From NCBI GenBank assembly GCA_011033025.1, contig WFMF01000023.1, positions 372,001 through 436,000 on the forward strand: 64,000 nt of DNA, read 5' to 3'. Of the stretch, positions 35,201 through 46,500 are shown in pieces. Below the pieces are notes generated by a model that made no database searches, was not told the DNA's origin, and was given only the letters and a program-made list of their open reading frames with translations. The stretch's first letter is position 1, and each line of letters begins with the position of its first letter. A program made the translations under genes and the position numbers. Source of the stretch: Beroe forskalii (taxonomy: Eukaryota > Ctenophora > Nuda > Beroida > Beroidae).

Positions 35201-35678
35201 ATTTGGACAACTCAATTTAAGAGTCGTCCACGACGTGAACCAGTTAAAATAGCACGTGTCAAGTTCTGAGTAGCACGTGTCAAGTTCTGAGTAGCACGTG
35301 TCAAGTTCTGAGTAGCACGTGTCAAGTTCTGAGTAGCACGTGTCAAGTTCTGAGTAGCACGTGTCAAGTTCTGAGTAGCACGTGTCAAGTTCTGAGTAGC
35401 ACGTGTCAAGTTCTGAGTAGCACGTGTCAAGTTCTGAGTAGCACGTGTCAAGCTCTGATTTGCACGTGTAAAGTGTGCATATTATTCCTGACGTAAGTCG
35501 CACCCCACGTGCTAAGGTTCGTGTTTTTCTTAAATACCTGGTTAGGAGATCTCTAACCGCTTTTATTTGCAGGATTTCATCCAACATCAAGTACAACTCT
35601 CTGCGGAAGCAGAGTCTAACTAAGGCTGTGAAGTCAAACCTGGACAGTTTAACCGAAGTCCTGGAGGTGATCACGTGA
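26282..35678 (+). CDS. Small protein of unknown function (119 aa)
   Basis: Four exons join in phase: 26282-26323, 34237-34365, 34545-34627, 35573-35678, with good GT-AG sites. The product starts MDACSTGCYNDLFE and continues with a helical, charged middle (IIEEFIMLESF; MERKLRRLGLTPMPLEEK) and a C-terminus rich in K, S and L ending EVLEVIT. No signal peptide and no membrane segment, so it is probably cytosolic or nuclear. I do not recognise the family. The first intron is 7.9 kb, the longest in the window. AATAAA at 36023-36028 is a plausible polyadenylation signal. Exon 1 is the least secure because it is short. Confidence 0.72.
26324..34236. other. 7.9-kb intron, unusually free of minisatellites
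   Basis: Apart from short duplications (for example gacgtttacaaaac twice at about 31885-31945, cacgccggaccagt at about 28665-28730, and related tctgagtctac words at 32300-32410) this long intron lacks the arrays that fill every other large intron here. Several TGACGTCA-type words occur (about 27352, 32570, 33250). It could hold enhancers; that is inference. Confidence 0.55.
34665..34753. repeat. Nested fold-back hairpin
   Basis: An outer inverted repeat (gtgcgcggcttttcatgcgc with its near-complement) encloses an inner one (gcgcggctcactgg / ccagtgagccgcgc). The whole of 34665-34753 can fold as a hairpin. It lies in the last intron of the small gene. Confidence 0.8.
35252..35472. repeat. 21-nt array of E-boxes
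   Basis: Ten perfect tandem copies of gtagcacgtgtcaagttctg(a) followed by one or two decayed ones, in the intron 100 bases before the last exon of the small gene. Each unit carries one CACGTG, the palindromic E-box bound by bHLH factors. The long minus-strand open frames here exist only because 21 is a multiple of three. Confidence 0.93.
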
Positions 35679-37503
35679 AGCAACCTGTTACCAAGACAAC
35701 CAGATCAGAAGCAACCTGTTACCATGGCAACCAGATCATAAGCAACCTGTCACCATGACAACCAGATCATAAGCAACCTGTCACCATGACAACCAGATCT
35801 TAAGCAACCTGTCACCATGACAACCTGTAACTGCGTGGTGACGTCAGAAGAATCAGAGAGGAAGTGTTGGGATTTATAACCTGCTGGAACCGATTAAGCA
35901 GATTACAAACGGCAATCCCAGGCACCACTGAACATGCACCAAACATGCAGTGAAATCAGAATGAAGGACAGACTGGGGTTTCCGCTTTAACTGTAAATAG
36001 AAATAATTCTTTGGATTAATTTAATAAAACCAAATGACTGATAGAGACCAAGTTTAATTTTCTCCGTGAGTTTTAGATAAGTCGTTTGCCTTTAATATTG
36101 GCGATTTAATGTGCGTACCGAATGGGACGGTGATTACTGACATTGAAATAATTTATTCAATACTTTTTGATTAATAAATGATTTAAACTTGTAATGATAT
36201 GGTTTGTTTCGTATAAGATTGACAGAGCAGTACAAGCAGGGTTTCTGTAGATTATTTGAAACAGAAGAAAGACACATAGAGACCAGGTTATATTGGTAAT
36301 CTCTGTATAGGTTTGTGTCAACTGCAAATTCTGCCAACTTGGTTGAGAATCAAACCATTGAAATTGAAATAATGTGTTAAATTCCAACTGAGAATGATTA
36401 AAAGTGATCGGTAAAGCAAATGATCCGCTCTGCGGTATTTTGTTTTATAGAACGAGTATTGGAAAGAATACTCGGGATTTGTATTTATTTATGACAATTT
36501 TTAACTGTGTTTTTAGTTCAGAACAGAGAGTTTCGTGTTTGATTGTGTGAAATAACTACGCTCTTATTTACTAACTAGAAACTAACAGAAAATTTATCGC
36601 TGTAACAACTAAAGCATGCAGTCCTCAAGATAAAAAATTGATTTTGAATTGCGAATGAAACATTAAATTAAATCGAAACTCAAAAATTCTAAAAATCAAA
36701 TCCACAATAATTAACCAACATTGAAATTTAATTTTGAATATTAGCGGGTCAATTTCTAAATTTAAAAGTTAAAACAAGGTTTTTCAAATATCAAATCAAA
36801 TGTCAGTTAGATTAATAATTAATGAAACCAGTCATTCATCTGTACTTTAATTCATTCCAAAAACTCACAATTTATCTATGATTATGAAATTTAACAAGAT
36901 CATCAGACCTATTATCTGAGTCATCTCTTAGAAACTTAGGAGAGTGATTGCTGGAATGAGTATTGTCAAAACCACTGGTCCAGGTCACTACCCAAGCTTC
37001 TTGAAGCACTAATTATATTAATTAACAATTAGAGAATTAGCCTCTACGACGCGTGTTTCTATAATTGCTGTAAGATAATCACATGATTAAAATCATGGGT
37101 TTCCATCCCCCATTCCTTACTAATCATATTAGACAGATCTATAACCTTTACCTACTGGTGCCTCTATCCAGGTCCTTTTTGTAGTCTCATTTTCCTCGGC
37201 CTTTCTCCCCTTTTATCTGATACATGTCCTTTTCTGTTGATTTTACTCATTATAGCTGATATTCCCAAACTTCTGACTTTTTAACCATTTTAACTCATGA
37301 TCATTTCACCAAATTGCCCTTTTGAAGCTTCCCTTTAGTTTCCACATGCAAAAGCCTCACTCCTACACCTCCTGCTAAACTGACCATGTGAATGGCTAAT
37401 CTCCCAGATTCCTTGAAAGTCTACGAATTCTGCATCACATTTGTGTAGGTTTTCCTATCGTAAACCACGTGTAAATGTGATGCTGTTGGAGGGGCTATAA
37501 GAC
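35679..37503. other. 3' region between small gene and anoctamin
   Basis: After the stop codon, 35690-35826 holds about five copies of an X-box-like unit (cctgttaccatggcaaccag) that are probably transcribed as 3' UTR. The remainder is AT-rich with no recognised exon until the anoctamin stop at 37504. The two genes converge here. Confidence 0.65.
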
Positions 37504-40500
37504 CTATTCTGCGTTTCTTAGACGCTGCCTCATTGCGTCCAGCTTTTCTAAGTCGATCTGAAGAAAGGTTGGAAAGTGGAACTTGGGAATGGGTTTGAAC
37601 TGTACACATATGGTTTTAAGTTTATTGAAAATCAAACACGGCTTCCTGATTGTTTTTAATTCAGAGACAGGTCTCGAATTTCAGGTGAAATAAGGATTTA
37701 GTGATCTTGTTCTGAATAAGAGTTAAAATTTCATATAAGGATTGAGAGATAATATTCTGAATAAGTAAGATTTGAATTCCATAAAAGGATTGGGTGATCT
37801 TATCCTAAATAAGGCTTGTATTCCAGGTAAGGATTGGGTGATCTTATCCTAAATAAGGCTAGTATTCCAGGTAAGGATTGGGTGATCTTATTCTAAATAA
37901 GGCATGTATTCGGATTCCCTTATTAATCGCTCACCTCGATGACCTCCTTCATCATTTCCCTGGCGAAACTGTCCTCGAGGTGAATCAGAGCTTCCAGCTT
38001 CTCAGGGACGTCAGGGATCCACAGGTCTATCAGCCGCACTATCGTGAACACGAAGTGCTGCGGGGGTTTAAATAAGGGGGGTTATATGAGGGGAGGTTTT
38101 ATAGGGGGTGTTTATAAGGGGGGGGGGGGTATCAAATGTGTGTGCATGGATCGACAAAAATTCTAGAAAATTAAATTGCGCGCATTGTAAATTGCGCGTC
38201 TTTATCAATCTCTTCATCGAATAGGTTATTGTAACATTAAGCAATTCATGTACTAATGAAGTTTGACACCAGTTTACTGTGACAGTTTAATCTGACACCA
38301 ATTCACGCTGACTTTTCAAACACTTCCTGACAAGTCACATTGCAGTAAACTGTTTGAACTAGGATACTGTATACTTACCTCGAATACGACTACGAATATG
38401 AACTGCACTGCTTTGAGGCGCCACCACCAAGTCGAGGTAGAGCCGTCATCATCCCTGTAGTCCCAGTACCTGGGTGTTGTCATGGTAACATGGGGATGGT
38501 ATCAGTTACCATGGTAACAAGGGGTGGTAATTGTTGTCAGTGTTGTCATGGTAACGTGAGGATGGTAACAGTTTCCATGGTTACAAGGGGTGGTAAAATA
38601 GATCTTATATCATGGTTGTCATGGTAATTGTTGTCAGTGTTGTCATGGTAACGTGGGGATGGTAACAGTTACCATGGTTACAAGGGGCGGTAAAATAGAT
38701 CTTATATCATGGTTGTCATGGTAATTGTTGTCAGTGTTGTCATGGTAACGTGAGGATTGCGTGGGGTGTTGCTATGGTAACGTGCCCACTCACTTGCAGT
38801 CCTCATCGAATAGTGTCCCCTCCTCGGTTTCCCACTTCCCACTGAAATGAGAGAGGTGACCCTCCACATATGTGGACAGACCTCCCTCCTGGTTGCGCTC
38901 CCACAAAGTCTGTGAGATGAAGTCCGAGGTGAAGGCTATCACGAACGCCTGCGGAGAAGGGACTCTGTTTTTCACGTTAAAACAATTTGGAATGATAACG
39001 CTGGCAGAGTATCTACTGTAATACTGCAGATACTCTGCCAGTCTTTTTATCATTCCAAATTGTACGCCTGAAAGCAACTTTCACCGGACTTCATACTACC
39101 GCTGCAGCGTTTTAGCTTTTTTGGGACCGAGAATTCGTGCAATGCTGCGCTTTGACAATCGCTAATTGCTTTTGTTCTGAAAATTTTGCTTTTCCGGTAG
39201 CAGGACTTCAACTTAAAACCTTCAACTGACACAGGTAAAGTGTACACTTACATTTGTGATTATAGCGATAGAGGCCATGTAGTCGAGGATCCCGTACCAA
39301 ATTCCTGAAAATAAGTTATTAATGGTACTCATAGTTGCTAGCGTAACTCACAGAGGTTGGGAAATTTGAAATACATTCCACGATCACTAAAGGGGTTTGG
39401 CTCACCAATACTTTACAATTAACTAATTAATAATGGGAGTGTTAGCTCACCTATACTCATACAGTTGATAGGGATAGGTCTTTTGAAGAGCTCGGTGTAT
39501 TTCTTAGCGTCCAGTCTTATCTCCACTATGTTATTGATCAGAGCGAAGAGGGGAGCGATGGGGAAAGCCACTACGAACATGGTTGCGAACCCGTACTGAA
39601 TCACTGAAATGGTAGTGGCGAGTGTTGTTCGATTGTTGTCGAGTAACATTATATTGAATAGGCTGCTGGTTCCTAACACCCATAGGAATACAGTTCCCTC
39701 ATTCCCACTTTTAAAGTATTCGTAGTAATGAATTACCCATTTCCAAGTGCTCTCATATTCCTGCTTTTAAATACAATGTCAGGATGAATTACCCATTTCC
39801 AAGTACTCGGGGAAGAGGTTTTCCTGCTCGGTCAGGTCGTTGTCGGCCTCCCACGGTGCGGGCGTGTGCGGAACCTTCACAGCGATCTCCTCAGAGCTCT
39901 CCGACTCTGCCTGAAATCAGCCGGGGGTTATTCCAGTAAACCCTGTCATACTGAGTTTAGCATTGCCTGCAGTCAGCCGGGGGTTATTTCAATAGCATTG
40001 CCTTGCCGTCAGGGGAGGGGGTCAGGCAAAGGGAATATTCCAGTCATACCTAATTCAGGACAGAACAATCTTGTGTATTTTATACAAGTTTCAGACTAAA
40101 TGTACATTGATAAGGGAGATGATGATATTTGCTTGGCATTTACCAGGTATTTCTTGGACCGTCTCCTTGACATCCAGCTCTTGATATTGGGCAGCAGGAG
40201 CTCCTGGATGTTGTTCAGGATCTGCTTCCCCAGGAAAATGATAGCCAAGTTCTGCGCCAGCTCCCCCAGACAACCGCCAGGCCCGCAAGAGTCCAGCCGG
40301 AACCCGAATATCCGGTTATAGGCGCCCGGGTACCCGATAAAACTGCGGGAAAGGGGGTGTTAAGAGGCGCCCATATACCCGATAAAACACTCACTTTCCC
40401 TTAAACACACCCCTCTAAGTTCTAGCTCCCTTAGAACACTCACTTTCCCTTAACAACACCCCTCTAAATTCTAGCTCCCTTAGAACACTCACTTCACTTA

Positions 40501-43500
40501 ACAACACCCCTCTAAATTCTAGCTCCCTTAGAACACTCACTTTCCCTTAACAACACCCCTCTAAATTCTAGCTCCCTTAGAACACTCACTTTCCCTTGAC
40601 GAAGGCGATGTAGAAGCAGGAGCCGTAGTAATTGAAGAACTCGAATATGAATCTCTTCACGGTGAGGTTATTCTGGTACTCTGTTTCTGTTCTGAAGTTC
40701 TCCCAGAGGGTGATTTTCTCTGCCAACCACGCGTACACCTGATTGGTGGAATAAACTGTTGCCATGGAAACTGTGCTGATAAAAACAGTGGCTCTAATCA
40801 CCTTTTTGTGCTTTATTGGAAAATTTTCAACACTTATTCAAGCGTCTGAAAAATTTAATTTTATTATCTTGTTCAAACGGAGAGGCAATATTAAGTTGAT
40901 GCTCTGGTCTGGTCATAGAATCCAATAATTCAGGAAAAGAATCTTTAGTTTGGCTGTTGAAATTTGATAAGAATATCTGAAGATCTGATAAATGAATCTG
41001 ACAAAATCACGTGTAATTTACTAGTAAGCAGCAATATGTTATCACAGAACCCAATAGTTGAAAAGTCACCACTGAGGCAGGGTGTAACTAGGCAGGGTGT
41101 AACTAGGCGGGGTATAGTACAAACCTGCGAGAGCACAGTGATAGCTATCAGCTGTATCATTGAGCCTGACACTGAGGACATGGTAGAAGCGTAGGGCTTG
41201 AGACCTGCTTGAGCCAGACCCTCGAATGTGGAGTACACTGCAATCTTGTAGATAATGATGGAGACCAGGGTGATCAGCACCACGAACACCTGTCAGATCA
41301 GATGAGGGTTACCATGGGGAACCACGGGGTACCATGGCTTGCCATGGGGCACCATGGGTTGGGTGCTTGGATGGATTAGAGGCTTGAGTTTGATTATGAT
41401 GTTGATGTGACAACGATTAACTTGGTCCATGATTCTTGGTTATTTGATTATGATCTTGAAAAGTTCTGCACAGCCTGGGAGAAATTCTCAAACTATGTTT
41501 GTGGGGAATTCTCTCAAGGCATGCTTGTTGTATTGCAGCACATCTACCATGGGCTGTGCTTCAGTGAGCTGAAGTCAGCTCGCGTTGCAGAAATTCCCAC
41601 GCCGCGCGCATAGGGGGTCTTCTGATCTAGGATTTGTAGCCGCGCGCTGCGTTTATGTACGTAACCATGTGGAGTTTCTGCAATATGGTTTCAGACAGTG
41701 AACCTACTAGCCAAATTGAACGGCCACGTGAGAAATGTTGCTGTGTATTGATTTGATTTCATGGTGCAGATTGCAGGGAGCACTTGTGATTGTGTTTTGA
41801 CGGTGAAATATTGAAGTAAGAAACCCAGCATTCCTCTGAAATGTTATGTTTGTCCGGAGTACCGAACTATTGAATTGTTAACTAAGTGTTTACCGTTATT
41901 ATGACCACTGAGATCCCGGTTAGTGTCTTGTATATGCTCTGTTCTCTATACGGCTCCCAGCGAAGTGTGATGGGGTTATACCTGAGACATTGAAACTTGT
42001 GTTATTCCACTTTCCTAAAGTAGTATTACCACAAAGTGACTAGTGAGCAATTCAGTACTAGGTCCTAAAAACCACATCATGTGGCGTGTTGCCAGACTTA
42101 ATTCGATCCCTGCAACACTTTCTCTTTCTCCATGCCCACACTGAAGGTTCCCCGTATGGCCCTATAATAGTTTACAGTCAGTGGGGTGCCCTATTACTCT
42201 ATTATAGTAGTTTACAGAGTAGGAATGCAGATTGGGCTGCTCACCTCACGTCGTTTTCATCGCACGTCACTGCGTACTCGGGTCTCGCTGGCTCCTGGCT
42301 CACTTTGAAGTCGGCCTTGCTCCAGAGAAAAGCCAGAGTTATCTGGTACCGCTTCCAGAACTCAAGGAAAAACGCAGCTGCGGATAAGTGGTTTTTAGCG
42401 GAGTATCAGGGATACAAATCATTGTTGATTTGATTTCTAACTCTAGTCCTTAGTCTCTTGAAATTAACTTTGCAGTTTTTAACCTAATTTACTAACGATC
42501 AGTTAGGTAGTTACCTAGAAATGATTGCTATTTGTAACTCGGAACACTCACACCAGAACGAGATGAAGATAGCGAAGAAGACTGAACCCCCGTTGTTAAA
42601 AGCATTAGCTATCATGAACAGAGAGCAGGTTAACCTTGAGTACTTTCAGTACGGCATTATTAATCCGAATTAAGTGGTGGAGATCTTTTGGGATTAAACT
42701 ACTCCAAGATAAGTCAGCAGAAGGGTAAAATGTTTGAGCATTTCGTAAACCTATCATGAAGAGAGAGCAGAAGGAGCCGAGTGTTTTGGTGGACTTCACG
42801 CAGTTCTCAGTGTCACAGGGCGGACAGATTATCTCAGCTTTCAGAGTCTCGTTGTAGCACACGGAATGCCTGCAAAGTTTCAAGTTACGTGCGGATATAT
42901 TTCCCGAATATATTGCGTTTAATGGATCTTGCTATTTTGCTATTTTGATAGATATCCGGAAGCACTAAAATAATTCTATTTACCCATTTCAGACTCTTAT
43001 TGAGAAACTCACACGACTTCGTTGCCCCAAATAGAGTAAATGTCGTAGAGAAAAACCATGGCTCCCACCACTGCTGGAACGATGAGCAGCTTCGTGTAGA
43101 AACCTGGTGAAATTAGTGATTGGAGCTGAATCCTGATAGTGTCTTAATCCTGGGTGAGTGATATTCATAATCCTGATTCCTGATGATACTGATAGAGTCC
43201 TATTCGCAATCCTGTTAGTGTTAGTTTGCTATTCTTGATCCTGATGATTGAGTCCTATTCTTATTAATCCTGATGGCTGATTCCTACTTGTAGTCCTGAT
43301 TGAGTCCTACTTGTAATCCTGGCTGAGTCCTACTTGTAGTCCTGATTACTGAGTCACTCAGTCCAGTATAAATCTGTTGAGTGGTTGGTGTCCCCAGTCC
43401 GACCAAAACCTGCTTAGCACCTGAGAGGGAACTGCTGATAAAAGGGAACTGCTGATAAGAGGGAACTGCTGATAAGAGGGAACTGCTGATAAGGGAACTG

Positions 43501-46500
43501 CTGATAAGAGGGAACTGCTGATAAGAGGGAACTGCTGATAAGGGGGAACTGCTGAGCACCTGAGAGGGAACTGCTGATAAGAGGGAACTGCTGATAAGAG
43601 GGAACTGCTGATAAGAGGGAACTGCTGATAAGAGGGAACTGCTGATAAGGGGGAACTGCTGATAAGAGGGAACTGCTGATAAGGGGGAACTGCTGAGCAC
43701 CTGAGAGGGAACTGCTGATAAGAGGGAACCACTGCTGATAGGGCAGGGAACCTGATAAGAGGGAACTGCTGATAAGAGGGAACTGCTGATAAGAGGGAAC
43801 TGCTGATAAGAGGGAACTGCTGATAAGAGGGAACTGCTGATAAAAGGGAACTGCTGATAAAAGGGAACTGCTGATAAAAGGGAACTGAAGGGAATACTGT
43901 AGAATGCAGTGAGGTTTATCCACCGAATCCTAAGCCATGGAAGCAACTTCCCTACTTGCCGTCATTCTACTTATTAACAACTTAATAGTAAAACCTGTCT
44001 GTCATTCAGATAGACTTTCTCTCCGTCTTCTTGCGTGTCAGTCCCTGGCATCTCATAAGGTCCCTGGGGAGATAACTGTGAAGAAGCTCATATTATATTA
44101 ACATGACAACACACGTTATGTAGGATAGTCAGATAGTAGTTTCCATGACAACACAGCATATAAAATAGTTTCCATGGCAACTACTCACGTCATGAAGAGG
44201 ATACCAGGATGTATACACGTCATCAGCCAGCAGATACTCTATTCCTGAAAACACCTGGGTTTAGCAGATACCCTATTCCTGGAAACACATCGGTTTAGCC
44301 TGAACCTTTCACACCTTTTTGTTACAACAGCCTTCAAAACATTCTCGTTTCCTATTAAACTGGAGCTACTGCCTCCCCAACTACGGGAGCTGATTATTTC
44401 TCCTAACTTCTCTCATATAACCATAACTTTAGATCTACTAAAATAAGACTTGAATAGCTGGAGATGGCCCCCTTCTTACCGACACTTGACTTGTTGTTCC
44501 CGTTCTTAGTATCCTCGGTGTAAGGCGTCTCCTGGAGGATGTAAGCCACAATGTACGACCTTTCAGAGGTGGAGAAGAAGCCGGGCTGGTCGTGATTCAC
44601 AAACCTGCAGGGGCAGATGAGACTGTCAGGTTACCATGGATACCAGGAATACCATGGAGACTTTACTTTACATACTTAGTTGGTTCTCGGGAAATCAAAA
44701 AAATTTTGCAATTTTTACTTATTTTCGCATCTCAATAGTCAATAACTTAGCGATGGTAACAAGGCTTATTGTGGCTTACCTGTCAGCTTTTTTCTGTTCG
44801 AACCTCGCGCTGATCTTGTGGTTCTTCATTTCATCCCATATCTCGTTTTTATAAAACTTCTCGTTGCTTCGGAATTAGGAATTTATTTGGATTAGATTGG
44901 GATAATGTTTGATTCATTCGCCCAGTCCAAATTGTTATACACCTAGAGGCAGCTTTGACTAATATCTAGCAGAACCAAGATTTCCCCCTTCATTGTTGCC
45001 CTTGGTTCCCTACGACCCCCTTCTCCTCACCCATGCAGCGTAGAGAAGGTTTTCCAGTCCAAGCAGCCTCTCTCTTCTTTGTATTCATCTCTGAATATCT
45101 GCATTGGATCTACCTGAGAAATGCGTTGCCTTATTTCTATGATTTGAGATGGTTTTCTCTCTGGGAATTATTCGTTCAGCGGTTCAAATTTCAATAAATC
45201 AACCAAGTTTAGCGTTATTGGCTGCCAAGGTTAGCTTGATTTGGTGCCAAGGTTAGCTTGATTGGCAACCAAGGTTACCTTGATTGATAACCATGGTTAC
45301 CTTGATTACCCATCAACTTACCCTTAGCATTTTCTTGATCTGCAGTTGTTCCCCGTAGTTAAAGAGGCACTCTTTGGTGGCGTGGAGCTTCACGTAAACT
45401 ATCCGCTGCGTTTCATGCCCCTTCCTTTTGTCGTAGCTCTCCTGGAATTGTTGAGAGGAAAATGGTGTGTAGAATAGAACTTCTTTGTTAAATTTATCAG
45501 GAAAAGTAAGGTGGCGACGAAGATCTTTAATAGTAACGTTTTTTAATTGTTACGGAGTTTTCATTGTTACAATTAAAGATCATCGTCAACACTTACTTGT
45601 CCTATTTCTGATAAAGAGAATAAGTTCTGTTTCTCCAGGATTAGTTTGGGGGATACTGACTAGATTTGTCAGAGTTAGGGGAGTGGGGATACGATGAATA
45701 TGTGACGTTAATTTTAAATCGAATAAACGCTCCTTTAATTAATAGGTATCAGAGTTTTATGCGAATTCTAATGCCCAACTAACGCACATAATTTTATTTC
45801 AATAATTCGACTTATAAGGGAATAGATGCAAACAATTCAAATGATAGAAGTTTATGAGGAGCAACTAATCCAAAGTTGCACGAATTATCTAGAATATTGG
45901 TTTTATTCTGTCTCATCAGCTCTGGTTTTTGCTTGGATTAAGAATTCTCACAATTGAAGTGCTGTTTAATGGCATTGTATTCAGTCAATTCCTTATTTGA
46001 ACAATACTGAATGCTGAGATTGTAACTGTGTGGTTACGCAGACATCTTGAAACTGTTGTTCAGCAGTATGGTAACCGGTTTCAAGAACAGCAACACAAAT
46101 ACATCGAATATTTTTATTTCTAACGAGGAAGTTAGCCCGTTATTTCTTTGAGATGACAATTTTCTCAGACTGCTTATATTGGAAGTTTTATGACCGATAC
46201 TAAATATAAACATGAGATTAGTGACCAAAACTGTTGAAATGCTAACAACCCGATTTCAATTTTGCTTATTCCTTTCTTCTCTAGGTTTCTTCATGAAAAA
46301 CACCTGTTTTTGAATTTTGTTTCCTCGCGTCGTCGGAATCGTCGTTCCTTCCGGTAAGATGGAAGTTGAAAGCAATCTTTATTCTCAGAACTTGCATTAC
46401 TTAGTTAAAACATGATAAAACCTAATAGTAAAAAGAAAAATACCAAACCTATGTGTGAAAAATGCTAACAACCTTAACGATTTCAATTTTGCAATAATTC

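Noticed and set aside
35174-35683. Long minus-strand frames of CYSELDT or RATQNLT repeats
   Set aside because: Produced by the 21-nt E-box array and antisense of the small gene's last exon.
43284-43946. 220-residue minus-strand frame of AVPSYQQFPLISSSLL repeats
   Set aside because: Produced by the 17-nt array (51 nt every three units) in an anoctamin intron; only the short terminal part overlaps a real exon.
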